Assembly: GCA_020440705.1 (NCBI GenBank)
Contig: JAGRNP010000022.1
Span: forward strand, 1 to 45,958
Reading direction: 5' to 3'
Origin: a bacterium
GTDB taxonomy: Bacteria; Krumholzibacteriota; Krumholzibacteriia; LZORAL124-64-63
DNA length: 45,958 nucleotides
Below are positions 26,052 to 35,126 of the stretch, in pieces. The notes beneath the pieces are model-generated. The model ran no database searches. It saw only the letters and a program-made list of their open reading frames with translations, and was not told the DNA's origin. Position 1 is the first letter of the stretch, and every line of letters starts with the position of its first letter. A program made the position numbers and the translations under genes.

Positions 26052-27391
26052 GGGTACCGGACACCCTGGTGCGCCATGTCTTCGAGCCGCTCTGGGACCT
26101 GTACGAGGGGAGCATCCGGCTGAAGACGCTGCGCGAGATGCGCGCCAGCCAGTTCTGGCCGCGTGAGCGCATCCTGGCCCTGCAGGCGGAGCGACTGAAT
26201 CGCATGGTGCGCCACGCCGCGGCCACGTCGCCGTTCTATCGCGAGCGGTTCGCGACGGTGGGCATCGATCCGGCCTCCGTGCATGACATCGCCGACCTGG
26301 CCGCGCTGCCCCCGCTGACCAAGGACGACGTGCGCAACCACCTGGACGCGATCCTGTCGACCGCCTACGCCAAGGGCGACCTCGTGCCGGCCAAGACCGG
26401 CGGTTCGACGGGCGTGTCGCTGCACGTGTTCTGCGACCGGCAGGGCATCGAGCAGCGCAACGCGGCGGCCCTGCGCAGCGACGAGTGGTCGGGCTGGCGC
26501 CTCGGCGAGGCCCACGGCGCGGTTTGGGGCAACCCGCCCGTGGCCGCGACCTTCAAGAACCATGTGCGCACCACGTGCAAGGACCGCGTGGTCTACCTCG
26601 ACACCATGAAGATCGACGACGCGGCCATCGCCGCCTTCGTGCGCGACTGGCACCGCATGCGCCCCGGCCTGCTCTTCGGGCACGCCCATTCCCTCTTCAT
26701 CCTGGCCGAGGCCCTGCGGGGCAGCGACCACGGACTGAGGCCGACGGGGATCGTGGCCACGAGCATGATGCTGATGCCGCACGAGCGGAAGGTGATCGAG
26801 GAGGTCTTCGGCCGGCCGGTCACCAACCGCTACGGCTGCGAGGAGGTGAGCCTCATCGGCTGCGAGTGCGAGGAGCACCACGGCATGCACCTGAACGCCG
26901 AGCACAACATCGTCGAGTTCCTGCGCGACGACGGCACGGCGTGCGCCCCGGGCGAGGACGGTCGCATCGTCGTGACCGAGCTGATCAACTTCGGCATGCC
27001 CATGATCCGCTACGAGGTGGGCGACCGGGGCGTGCCGGGCGACCGGACCTGCGCCTGCGGCCGCGGCCTGCCGCTGATGGAGATGGTCACGGGGCGCACC
27101 GCCGACTACCTGCAGGCCGCGGACGGCTTCCGCGTGGCGGGCATCTCCATCATCGAGAACTCGCTGACGCGCATCCCGGGCCTGCACCAGATGCAGGTCA
27201 TCCAGGACGAACCCCTGGCCCTGGACGTGAACGTCGTGCCGGGGGCCGGCTACGACGAGGCGACGGCGCGGGAGCTCACGGCGGCCCTGCGCGGGATGCT
27301 GGGCGAGCGCATGGAGATCCGCCTGCACGTGGTCGAGCGGATCCGGCAGGAGAAGTCCGGCAAGTACCGCTTCACCATCTGCAACCTCTGA
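26048..27391 (+). CDS. CapK/PaaK-like adenylate-forming protein
   Basis: A 447-residue protein of the phenylacetate-CoA ligase-like family (capsule-locus CapK type). The start is the GTG at 26048 (GTGA overlap). AKTGGSTGVSLHVF (about 116-129) is the ATP-binding P-loop-like motif; TNRYGCEEVSLIGCECEEH and CACGRGLPLMEMVTGR are conserved cysteine-bearing blocks found in this family. The C-terminal lysine loop is EKSGKYRF. Members in capsule and lipopolysaccharide loci are thought to activate an acyl or amino acid for glycan decoration. The substrate is unknown. It is the last gene of the asnB operon, followed by a 26-pair hairpin. Confidence 0.85.
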   Translation: MRVPDTLVRHVFEPLWDLYEGSIRLKTLREMRASQFWPRERILALQAERLNRMVRHAAATSPFYRERFATVGIDPASVHDIADLAALPPLTKDDVRNHLDAILSTAYAKGDLVPAKTGGSTGVSLHVFCDRQGIEQRNAAALRSDEWSGWRLGEAHGAVWGNPPVAATFKNHVRTTCKDRVVYLDTMKIDDAAIAAFVRDWHRMRPGLLFGHAHSLFILAEALRGSDHGLRPTGIVATSMMLMPHERKVIEEVFGRPVTNRYGCEEVSLIGCECEEHHGMHLNAEHNIVEFLRDDGTACAPGEDGRIVVTELINFGMPMIRYEVGDRGVPGDRTCACGRGLPLMEMVTGRTADYLQAADGFRVAGISIIENSLTRIPGLHQMQVIQDEPLALDVNVVPGAGYDEATARELTAALRGMLGERMEIRLHVVERIRQEKSGKYRFTICNL

Positions 27392-27408
27392 CGCCCCGTC
27401 GCGCAGCC

Positions 27409-27464
27409 CGCCCGGACACGACGAAGCCCGGACCGCCTGGTCCGGGCTTCGTCGTGTCCGGGCG
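27409..27464. terminator. Very long perfect hairpin between convergent genes
   Basis: A 26-pair perfect stem: 27409-27434 pairs with 27439-27464 around the loop GCCT. The core is GACGAAGCCCGGACC. No T run follows on either strand. It lies between the CapK-like gene (ends 27391) and the giant secreted protein gene (ends 27476), so it probably ends both. Confidence 0.75.
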
Positions 27465-27475
27465 CGACTGCGGAG

Positions 27476-30400
27476 CTACTTCAGCAGCAGCATCCGGCGG
27501 GTCTGGGCGAAGCCCGGGCCCTCCAGGCGGTACAGGTAGGTGCCCGAGGCCACCGGTCGGCCCGCGTCGTCCTGGCCGCGCCACACCCGCTCGTAGCGTC
27601 CCGCGGCGAGCTGCTCGTCGGCGAGGGTCCGCACGAGGCGGCCGTCGACGCTGTAGATCGCCAGCCGCACCCGACCGCCCTTGGCCACGTCGAAAGCGAT
27701 GGTGGTCATGGGGTTGAACGGGTTGGGGTAGTTCGTGCCCAACGACGAGACGCGCGGCACCATGTCCTCACCGACGGCCGAAGCGCCGTCGCTCGAGACG
27801 GTGACCGGCGCATTGTCGGCGTCGCGGGCGACGATCGGGCCGAGCGCCAGATCGGCCGACCCCGCGCCGATGACGCGGAAGGTGGCGCGCACCAGGGTGC
27901 CGGTGCCGGAGATGCCGCTGCTGCGGCGCCCGACCAGTGCGGCGTCGATCACGCCCGCGCTGGCCGACAGGACCAGCGACTGGCCGCCCTGGTCGGCGAG
28001 CAGGTCGCCGCCGGCGAAGCCGACCAGCTCCACGGCGTCCCGGTTCCAGCTGAGCGGCAGCTGCAGCGCCTGCACCCGGCCGTCGGCCGACATCACGAAC
28101 TCGACCACGAAGGTCTCGCCGATGGCGGGCAGCGTCGGCACGGCGTAGGCCACGCCGTTCCAGGCGGCCGGCGCCGGGACCGAGGCCACGGGGAAGCCCG
28201 GCTGGGCCAGCAGCGCCGCCGGCGCCGTGGCGTCCAGACCGAAGTTCAGGCTGAAGAGGATCAGGTCCTCGAAGTTGATCTGGTTGTCGGTGAGCGGTCG
28301 GCCGTGGACGCTCGCGTCCGTGGTCGGGCCCACGTCGAGGACCGGGTCGTACAGGCCGTCGCCTGCGATGGTGCCGTAGCCTGCCCCGAGGCGGGAGATG
28401 TCCGCGGCGTCGACCACGTTGTCGCCGTCGGCGCCGGCGTTGCCGGGATCGCGGACGTCGCCCAGCAGGTAGTTCAGCTCGCCGCCCGCGACCAGGCCCG
28501 CCGAGCGGTTGCCCAGGGCGTCGACGCTCACGAGGCAGTAGTACCACAGGTCGCGGACCGGCGGCAGGTCGGCCAGGGCGGCCCCGGGCGCCGCGACGCT
28601 GCCGGCCAGGCTCCAGCCCTCGGCCTCGGGGTCGGCCGGGAGAGGCGGCACCGCGCCGCCGGCGTCGTCGAACTCGGGGTAAGAGCCGAAGCCCCGCCGG
28701 TACACGCGGGTCTCGACCGCGGTCGGGTCGGCGGCGGCGGTCCAGGCCACGTTCAGGCCCGTCACGGCGCCCGCGGCGTTGCCGGACAGGACCGGGCTCA
28801 CGACCGGGGCGGTGACGTCGGCCGGGGCCGTCGTGTCGATGACGATCGTCGCCGGGGTGCCGGCGACGGCGGTCAGGGCCAGGCCGTCGCAGTCGCGCAC
28901 GTCGAGGCCGGTGAGGGTGATGGTGCCGGTGCCGTCAGCGATGGTGTTGGTCACGTCGAGGGTGAACAGCACGCCCGTGGCGGCGGTGGCGCCGCACGGG
29001 GTCCCGAGGATGGTGCCGTCCACCTGCCAGGTGCCGTCGAGGTTGTCGACCACGTCGAACAACGTGGTGCCCGCGGCCGACAGGTAGGTGCCCTCGGCGA
29101 TGCTGGCCGTGCCGTTGCAGAGGTCCAGACCGGCCAGTTCCACGGTGACCGAGAAGGCCCGCAGGTTCTCGGCCGTGTCGCGGGTGATGGTGACCGGGAT
29201 GGCCGTCGCGCAGGTGTTGGCGGTGGACAGGCCGGTCACGCCGCCGGTGTCGGCCGCGATGATCGCGCCCGTGGCGGCCACGAAGGTGGCGGTCACGGCG
29301 TCCGGACCGTCCATGACCACGTCGATGGGGTTGGTCGTGCCGGACACGGCGCCGCTCCAGCCCGCGAAGGCGAAGCCCGGGTCGGGCACGGCCGTCAGCT
29401 GGACCAGCTCGCCGCAGCCGTAGCTCGGCAGGTCCGGGGCGCGGGTGACGGCGCCGGCGCCGACCACGTTCACGGTGAGGGCGTTCAGGGCCGCGTCCTC
29501 GCCGGCCGGGGCCTGGGGCATGCCCGACACGTAGTCGATGCGGACGGTGTGCGCCGGGGGCGTCAGGCCGCGGTTGCCCGCGAAGACGCCGGCGCTGGCC
29601 ATGTTCATGGGATAGGTGACCGCGCCGCCGGGATACAGGTTCCACATGGTGCCGTCGGTCGACCACGAGAGCTCGAAGGTGTCGCCGTAGCGGCTGACGC
29701 GCAGGTAGAGCGGCGCGACGGAGCCGCCGGGCAGCCCGACGTCGAACACGTCGTTGCCCGGACCGGTGACGATCTCGGCCCGCAGGTCGTTGGCCGGGTT
29801 GCGGTAGAAGCCGGCGCGCAGCCAGGTGCCCGTGTCCTGCCAGAACAGGAAGCCCTGCTGGCTCTCCTGGGCGGGCAGGTTCGAGTCGAAGCGGGCCTCG
29901 ACATGGAAGTCCATGTCCGTCACCGGCTGCATGATGCGCGGGGCGTCGAATGAGCCGGTCCAGATCTCGTGGACGTTGCCGGCGGGCACGCTGATCTCGA
30001 GGGCCGCGGCGTCGGTCCAGGTGTCGACCATGGTGAAGGTCGCCCCGTCGGCGGCGGGATCAACCGCGATCCAGGCCGGGTCCAGGGTGCAGGAGTTGAA
30101 GTCATCCGAGACCAGCAGGGGCGTGATCGGGGCGAAGGTCGCCGTGATCAGCTTGTCGGCGTCGACGATGATGGTGTCGGGGTTGGCGGTGCCCGTCAGG
30201 TCGCCGCTCCAGCCGACGAACTGCCAGCCCATGCTGGGGATGGCCTGCAGGACCACCTCGGTCCCGGCCAGGTACGAGGGCTGGTCGGGCGAGAGCTGCA
30301 CGATGCCGCCCTCGGCCACGTTGATGCCGATCCCGTAGCTGGGCAGGGGCAGGAAGCCGGCCGTGACCGACTTGTTCCCGTCCATGACGAGGGTCTCGGG

Positions 30401-33400
30401 GTTGACCGACCCGGTCAGGTCGCCGCTCCAGGCGTCGAAGGAGAAGCCGGTCGCGGGCACGGCGGTCAGGGTCACGACGGTGCCCTGGTTGTAGGTGCCG
30501 CCCGGCGGATCGAGGGTCACGCTGCCGTCGGTCACCGGCAGGGCGTCGGTCGTGAGCGTGAACTGGGGCACGACCACGAAGGTGGCCGTCACGGCGGTGG
30601 CGCCGTCCATGGTCACCGGCAGGGGGTTCTGGGTGCTCGTGACGTCGCCCGACCAGCCCGCGAAGGCCCAGCCCGGCTGGTCGACGGCGGTCAGGGTCAC
30701 GACCTGGCCGCAGCCGTAGCTCGGCAGATCGATGTCGCGCGTCACCAGGCCGCCGCCCACCACGGTCACGTCGAGGGAGGCCAGGCCCTGGTCCTCGCCG
30801 ACCGGGGCGCCGAACTCGTTGTTGAAGTAGTCCACCAGCACCGTGTGGGCCGGCGCGGAACCGGACCGGTTGCCGGCGTAGGCGCCGATCCCGCCCACGA
30901 CCATGGCGTAGTCGAAGGGGGCGCCCGTCTGGTTCCAGGTCAGGCCGTCGTCGGACCAGCTCTGGATGAAGGTGTCGCCGGTCCGGGACAGGCGCATCCA
31001 CAGCGGGGCGGCGACGGTGCCGGGCAGGGCGAGGTCGAGGTCCGGGATGTCCGGGCCGAAGACGAGGGCCGCGTGCAGGTTCAGGCCCGCGTCGCGGTAG
31101 AATTCCGAACGGATCCAGGTCGATTCGTCCTGGCGGACCAGGATGCCTTCCTGGGACCAGGCCGCGGCGAGGTCGGAGTCGAACTTCACCTCGATCTGGA
31201 AGTCGGTGTCGACGGCGGTCTGCAGGATGTGGGGCGCGTTGATGGCGCCGTTCCAGATCTCGTGTTCGGCGCCGGCGGGCACGCTGATCGCCGCGTGCGC
31301 GTCGCCGCTGAAGGGGTTCACGGTGATGGCCGTGCCGCCGTCGCTCAGGGGGTCGACGACGGTCCAGATCGGATCCAGGGCGCAGCCGTTGAAGTCGTCC
31401 GCGAAGACGACCGACGGGATCTGGGTGAAGGTCGCCGTGACGACGCGATTGTCGTCCATCAGGACCGTGTCCGGGTTGGCGGTGCCCGTGAGGTCGCCGC
31501 TCCAGCCCGAGAAGACCCAGCCCGCGTCGGGCGTGGCCGTCAGGGCCACTGGGGTGCCGTCGTAGTAGGTGGTCTGGACCGGATCGGCGACCACGCTGCC
31601 CTGGCCCGTGGTGTTCACGGTCAGGATGTACTCGGCCAGGGGCGCGAAGCCGGCGTTGATGGTCTTGTCGCCGTCGACGGTCACCACCTGCGGATTCACG
31701 GAACCGGCCAGGTCGCCGCTCCAGGCGTCGAAGCCGTAGCCCACCGCGGGCACGGCGGTGACGGTGACCTGGGTGCCGGCGTTGTACGAGCCGCCCGGCG
31801 GGTCGAGGACCACGCTGCCGCCGGCGCCCGGCAGGGCGGCGACGGTCACGGTGTGGACGACCACCGCGGCGAAGGTGGCGGTCACGGCCTTGTCGGCGTC
31901 CATGGTCAGGGTCGTCGGCGTGGTGGCGCCCGTGAGGTCGCCGCTCCAGCCGCTGAAGGCCCAGCCCGGCTGGTCGACGGCGGCCAGCGTCACGACGGTG
32001 CCGGTGTTGTACACGCCGCCCGGCGGGTCGAGGGTCACGACGCCGGTGCCGACCAGCGTGAGGTCGAGGTTCCAGGTCGGCACCGCGACGAAGGTGGCGG
32101 TGACGGTCGTGCCCGGATCCACGGTCACGGCGATGGGGTTCTGGGTGCCGGACACGTCGCCCGACCACCCCGAGAACGCCCAACCCGGTTGGTCGACGGC
32201 GGTCAAGGTCTCGACCTGGGCGCACGCGTAGCTCGGCAGGTCGAGAGCCCTTTGCACGAGACCGCCGCCGACCACGGAGACTGTCAGGGGATTGGTGTCG
32301 ACGTCCTCGCCGGCCGGCGGGCCGTACGCGCTCGAGATGTAGTCGACGAGGACCGTGTGGGCCTGCGGGTTGGCGCCGCGGTTGCCGGCGAAGAGGCCGG
32401 TCGCGGTCACGGTCATGTCGTAGGCGAAGGGCGTGCCGGCCAGGTTCCAGGTCACGCCGTCGCTCGACCAGCTCTGGGTGAAGTAGTTGCCCGAACGCTC
32501 GAGCCGCATCCACAGCGGGCCCTCGACGCCGTTGGGCAGGTACTCGCTGTGCGTGGAGAGGTTCGGTCCGCGGTCGACGGCCACGCTGAGCAGGCCGAGG
32601 CTGTCGCGGAAGAACTCGGCGCGGATCCAGGTCGTGTCGTCCTGCTTGATCAGGATGCCTTCCTGATCGAAGACGTGCGGCAGGTTCGAGTCGAACTTGG
32701 TCTCCAGCACGAAGTCGATGTTCGGCGACGGCTGCAGGATGTGCGTCGCGCCGAGGAAACCGTTCCAGATCTCGTGCTCGCTGCCGCCGGGGACGCTGAT
32801 GGCCACCGCGGCGCTGTCGGTGTAGGCGTTGACGAGCGCGGCCGTGCCGCCGTCGCCGTAGGGGTCGACCACGGTCCACACCGGGTCGAGGTCGCAGCCG
32901 TTGAAGTCGTCGTCGAAGACGATGGGCGGGATCAGGGTGAAGACCGCCTCGATGGTCCGGTCCTGGTCCATGATCACCGTGTCGGCCGGCGCGATGCCGG
33001 TGTGGTCGCCGGTCCAGCCCGCGAAGTACCAGCCCGGGTCGGCCGTGGCCGTCAGGGCGACCGGGGTACCCGACAGGTAGCTCGGCTGGTCGGGATCGAT
33101 GGCCACCGCGCCCTGGCCGGTGACGTTCACCGTCAGCAGGCGCGGGGGCAGGGCCGTGAAGGTCGTGGCCACGGACTTGTCCGCGTCCATGGTCAGCACC
33201 TGCGGGTTCGTGGTCCCGGTCAGGTCGCCGGTGAAGCCGTCGAAGGCGTAGCCCAGGTCGGGCACGGCGGTGACCGTCACCGCGGCGCCGGCGTTGTACA
33301 CGCCGCCCGCCGGGTTGAGCACGATGGCGCCGCCGGCCGGGCCGGGATCGGTCGTCAGCGTGTAGGTGATGATCGAGTCGAACGTGGCGGTCACGAACCG

Positions 33401-34528
33401 GTCGGCCGCCATGGTCACGGTCTGCGGGTTCGTCGTCCCGGTCAGGTCGCCGGACCACGAGTTGAAGGCCCAGCCCGGCGTGTCCACGGCCGTGACGGTC
33501 ACGACGGTGCCCTCGTTGTAGGTGCCGCCCGGCGGGTCGAGCTGGTAGGCGCCGCCGCCGACGAGGGTCACGGTCAGGTCGTGCTGCGGGATGACGGCGA
33601 AATTGGCCGTGATCGCGGCCGGTCCGCTCATGGTCACCGGCAGGGGGTTCTGGGTGCTGACGACGTCGCCGGTCCAGCCGGAGAAGGCCCAGCCGGGCTG
33701 GTCGACGGCGGTCAGGGTCTCCACCTGGGCGCAGGCGTAGCTGGCCAGGTCGAGGGCCTTCTGGACGAGGCCGGTGCCGACGATGGTCACGTCCAGCGGG
33801 GCCCGCTCGACGTCCTCGTCGACGGGGGCGCCGGCGGTGTTGGTGAAGTAGTCGACCTCGATGGTGTGGGCCAGGGGCGTCGCGCCGCGGTTGCCGGCAT
33901 AGACGCCGACCTCGCTGGGCGCGAAGGCGTAGGTGAAGGGTCCGGCGCCGACGGTCCAGGCGGTGCCGTCGAGGGACCAGGACAGGGTCCAGGAGTCGCC
34001 GGTGCGCACGACGCGCAGGTACAGGGGGCCGCTGTTGCCGCCGGGCACGGCCGCGTCGGCGAAGACCGTGGTGGGGCCGCCGAGGGCGGCCAGCCGCGCC
34101 TCGCCGGCGCCGTCGCGGTAGATCTCCAGGCGCAGCCAGTTGCTGCTGTCCTGGTACACGACGATGCCCTCCTGGGACTCGGCCACGTCGAGGAAGGAAT
34201 TGAATTTGACTTCGGCGGTGAAGTCGGTGTCGGTCACCGGCTGCATGAGCCGCGGGGCGTCGACGTTCGTCTGCCAGATCTCGTGGGGCGCGCCGCCCGG
34301 CACGGAGATGGTCAGCACCGCATCGTCGGAGTAGCCGCCCTGCAGGCCCACCGCGCCCCCGTCGGACAGGGGGTCGAAGAAGGTCCAGACGGGGTCGATG
34401 GCGCACCCGTTGAAATCGTCGGGGGCGAACTGGGCGGCGGCAGGTCCGGCCACGGCGGCCACCGCCACCAGGGCGAGGGCCGTCAGGGACCACCGACCGA
34501 TCATCCTTGAAATCGCGTGCTTGATCAT
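27476..34528 (-). CDS. Giant secreted repeat protein: LamG and InlB-like repeats, dockerin-like, cohesin-like and FlgD-like domains
   Basis: A 2350-residue exported protein. Signal peptide 1-32 (MIKHAISRMIGRWSLTALAL, then Ala/Val core to PAAA). Four DUF1349/LamG-like domains start DDFNxCxxDPxW. They are followed by 4, 4, 3 and 1 InlB-like (PF18998-type) repeats reading GWxFxGWSGDLTGTxNP. The chain continues with a cohesin-like domain (about 29250 to 28820), a fibronectin-like segment, a dockerin-like calcium region (DGDNVVDAADISRLG near 28430, NQINFEDLILF near 28270), a second cohesin-like domain (28160 to 27770), and an FlgD-like C-terminal domain with YPNPFNPMTT and a final MLLLK. It is probably a surface adhesin or glycan-binding protein. 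The start at 34528 follows CAGGAACGG. A leader of about 200 bases is predicted. Confidence 0.87.
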   Translation of the reverse strand: MIKHAISRMIGRWSLTALALVAVAAVAGPAAAQFAPDDFNGCAIDPVWTFFDPLSDGGAVGLQGGYSDDAVLTISVPGGAPHEIWQTNVDAPRLMQPVTDTDFTAEVKFNSFLDVAESQEGIVVYQDSSNWLRLEIYRDGAGEARLAALGGPTTVFADAAVPGGNSGPLYLRVVRTGDSWTLSWSLDGTAWTVGAGPFTYAFAPSEVGVYAGNRGATPLAHTIEVDYFTNTAGAPVDEDVERAPLDVTIVGTGLVQKALDLASYACAQVETLTAVDQPGWAFSGWTGDVVSTQNPLPVTMSGPAAITANFAVIPQHDLTVTLVGGGAYQLDPPGGTYNEGTVVTVTAVDTPGWAFNSWSGDLTGTTNPQTVTMAADRFVTATFDSIITYTLTTDPGPAGGAIVLNPAGGVYNAGAAVTVTAVPDLGYAFDGFTGDLTGTTNPQVLTMDADKSVATTFTALPPRLLTVNVTGQGAVAIDPDQPSYLSGTPVALTATADPGWYFAGWTGDHTGIAPADTVIMDQDRTIEAVFTLIPPIVFDDDFNGCDLDPVWTVVDPYGDGGTAALVNAYTDSAAVAISVPGGSEHEIWNGFLGATHILQPSPNIDFVLETKFDSNLPHVFDQEGILIKQDDTTWIRAEFFRDSLGLLSVAVDRGPNLSTHSEYLPNGVEGPLWMRLERSGNYFTQSWSSDGVTWNLAGTPFAYDMTVTATGLFAGNRGANPQAHTVLVDYISSAYGPPAGEDVDTNPLTVSVVGGGLVQRALDLPSYACAQVETLTAVDQPGWAFSGWSGDVSGTQNPIAVTVDPGTTVTATFVAVPTWNLDLTLVGTGVVTLDPPGGVYNTGTVVTLAAVDQPGWAFSGWSGDLTGATTPTTLTMDADKAVTATFAAVVVHTVTVAALPGAGGSVVLDPPGGSYNAGTQVTVTAVPAVGYGFDAWSGDLAGSVNPQVVTVDGDKTINAGFAPLAEYILTVNTTGQGSVVADPVQTTYYDGTPVALTATPDAGWVFSGWSGDLTGTANPDTVLMDDNRVVTATFTQIPSVVFADDFNGCALDPIWTVVDPLSDGGTAITVNPFSGDAHAAISVPAGAEHEIWNGAINAPHILQTAVDTDFQIEVKFDSDLAAAWSQEGILVRQDESTWIRSEFYRDAGLNLHAALVFGPDIPDLDLALPGTVAAPLWMRLSRTGDTFIQSWSDDGLTWNQTGAPFDYAMVVGGIGAYAGNRSGSAPAHTVLVDYFNNEFGAPVGEDQGLASLDVTVVGGGLVTRDIDLPSYGCGQVVTLTAVDQPGWAFAGWSGDVTSTQNPLPVTMDGATAVTATFVVVPQFTLTTDALPVTDGSVTLDPPGGTYNQGTVVTLTAVPATGFSFDAWSGDLTGSVNPETLVMDGNKSVTAGFLPLPSYGIGINVAEGGIVQLSPDQPSYLAGTEVVLQAIPSMGWQFVGWSGDLTGTANPDTIIVDADKLITATFAPITPLLVSDDFNSCTLDPAWIAVDPAADGATFTMVDTWTDAAALEISVPAGNVHEIWTGSFDAPRIMQPVTDMDFHVEARFDSNLPAQESQQGFLFWQDTGTWLRAGFYRNPANDLRAEIVTGPGNDVFDVGLPGGSVAPLYLRVSRYGDTFELSWSTDGTMWNLYPGGAVTYPMNMASAGVFAGNRGLTPPAHTVRIDYVSGMPQAPAGEDAALNALTVNVVGAGAVTRAPDLPSYGCGELVQLTAVPDPGFAFAGWSGAVSGTTNPIDVVMDGPDAVTATFVAATGAIIAADTGGVTGLSTANTCATAIPVTITRDTAENLRAFSVTVELAGLDLCNGTASIAEGTYLSAAGTTLFDVVDNLDGTWQVDGTILGTPCGATAATGVLFTLDVTNTIADGTGTITLTGLDVRDCDGLALTAVAGTPATIVIDTTAPADVTAPVVSPVLSGNAAGAVTGLNVAWTAAADPTAVETRVYRRGFGSYPEFDDAGGAVPPLPADPEAEGWSLAGSVAAPGAALADLPPVRDLWYYCLVSVDALGNRSAGLVAGGELNYLLGDVRDPGNAGADGDNVVDAADISRLGAGYGTIAGDGLYDPVLDVGPTTDASVHGRPLTDNQINFEDLILFSLNFGLDATAPAALLAQPGFPVASVPAPAAWNGVAYAVPTLPAIGETFVVEFVMSADGRVQALQLPLSWNRDAVELVGFAGGDLLADQGGQSLVLSASAGVIDAALVGRRSSGISGTGTLVRATFRVIGAGSADLALGPIVARDADNAPVTVSSDGASAVGEDMVPRVSSLGTNYPNPFNPMTTIAFDVAKGGRVRLAIYSVDGRLVRTLADEQLAAGRYERVWRGQDDAGRPVASGTYLYRLEGPGFAQTRRMLLLK
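29276..34429 (-). repeat. Nested super-repeat inside the giant protein gene
   Basis: Four tandem super-units: 32934-34429, 31412-32933, 30119-31411 and 29276-30118. Each begins with a LamG-like domain and continues with InlB-like repeats of about 65-70 residues. The first InlB repeat of each unit has PSYxCxQ; the last repeat in units 1-3 has the QPSYLxGT-type variant. The order is conserved, so whole units were duplicated. Unit 3 lacks one internal repeat and unit 4 keeps only the first. Confidence 0.85.
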
Positions 34529-34738
34529 CGTATCCGTTCCTGCCGATGAGGAGATCCGGGACCCGTTCGCCGGCATCCGGCGGCGCCGTGTCCGATACGC
34601 CGGACCGGTGGCTTGTGCGGGGCCCCGGTCGGTTCGGTTCGTATGCGGTTCACGCGGGTCTTGCAACTCTCGGCGACCCGATCCCCCGTGCCCGGCTTTT
34701 CCTCTTCGGCCCGGCACTTCTTCAGGTCGCAGGGATCG

Positions 34739-34767
34739 ATTATACACGAACCGCCGAAAAAAGGCAG
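34739..34767 (-). promoter_or_regulatory. Candidate promoter of the giant secreted protein
   Basis: TATAAT on the minus strand (34744-34739) is a perfect -10 in an AT-rich island. The hexamer 17 bases upstream is CTGCCT, a poor -35, so an activator may be needed. The leader would be about 205 bases. Confidence 0.42.
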
Positions 34768-35013
34768 AAAAATATTCCTATAGATCAAAAAAATATGCGG
34801 CTGTGGTGGGTCAAAAATGGGACGGTGGCGGGTTCGACAGGCGATTGCGGCCCATCATCTTGGGCCGGTCTCTCGCGGAATCGTGAACTCTTGGAACCGA
34901 CTTTCTTTGTTCATAATGGGCGAACGCGACGGTGGGGGGCCGGTTTTCGGCGGGACGGAGACCGGCGTCCGCCCCTGATCCGGGCCGCGGCCGATTGGCA
35001 TGGCGCGTGTCCC

Positions 35014-35030
35014 GGTCATGTCTTATCATG
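35014..35030 (+). promoter_or_regulatory. Promoter element ahead of the GT4-Wzm-Wzt region, shared with 21924
   Basis: GGTCATGTCTTATCATG matches 15 of 17 bases of the element before asnB (21924-21940), including the candidate -10 TATCAT (35024-35029). It lies 96 bases ahead of the GT4 start. Confidence 0.4.
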
Positions 35031-35126
35031 CGCCTGTCATGGCGCGGGACGGTTCCCTCGGGGGAGGGGCCGTGTCCCCGGCCCCCACGGACCCCGGACA
35101 CCGCCAACAGGAAACGGACCGATTCC

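Larger units (their letters stand above)
34529..35126. other. 598-base divergent gap with promoters and long leaders
   Basis: No gene was recognised. It holds an AT-rich island (about 34740-34805) with a minus-strand TATAAT, a stem GGGTC/GACCC around 34654-34677 in the predicted leader of the giant gene, and plus-strand promoter elements near 34891-34917 (TTGGAA, 15 bases, CATAAT) and 35014-35030. The open frame at 34932 upstream of the GT4 start is a non-coding extension. Confidence 0.5.

Noticed and set aside
29969-34510. 1513-codon plus-strand open frame opposite the giant secreted protein
   Set aside because: It mirrors the repeats of the real minus-strand gene and consists of Gly, Asp, His and Val shadows without any signal peptide or domain.
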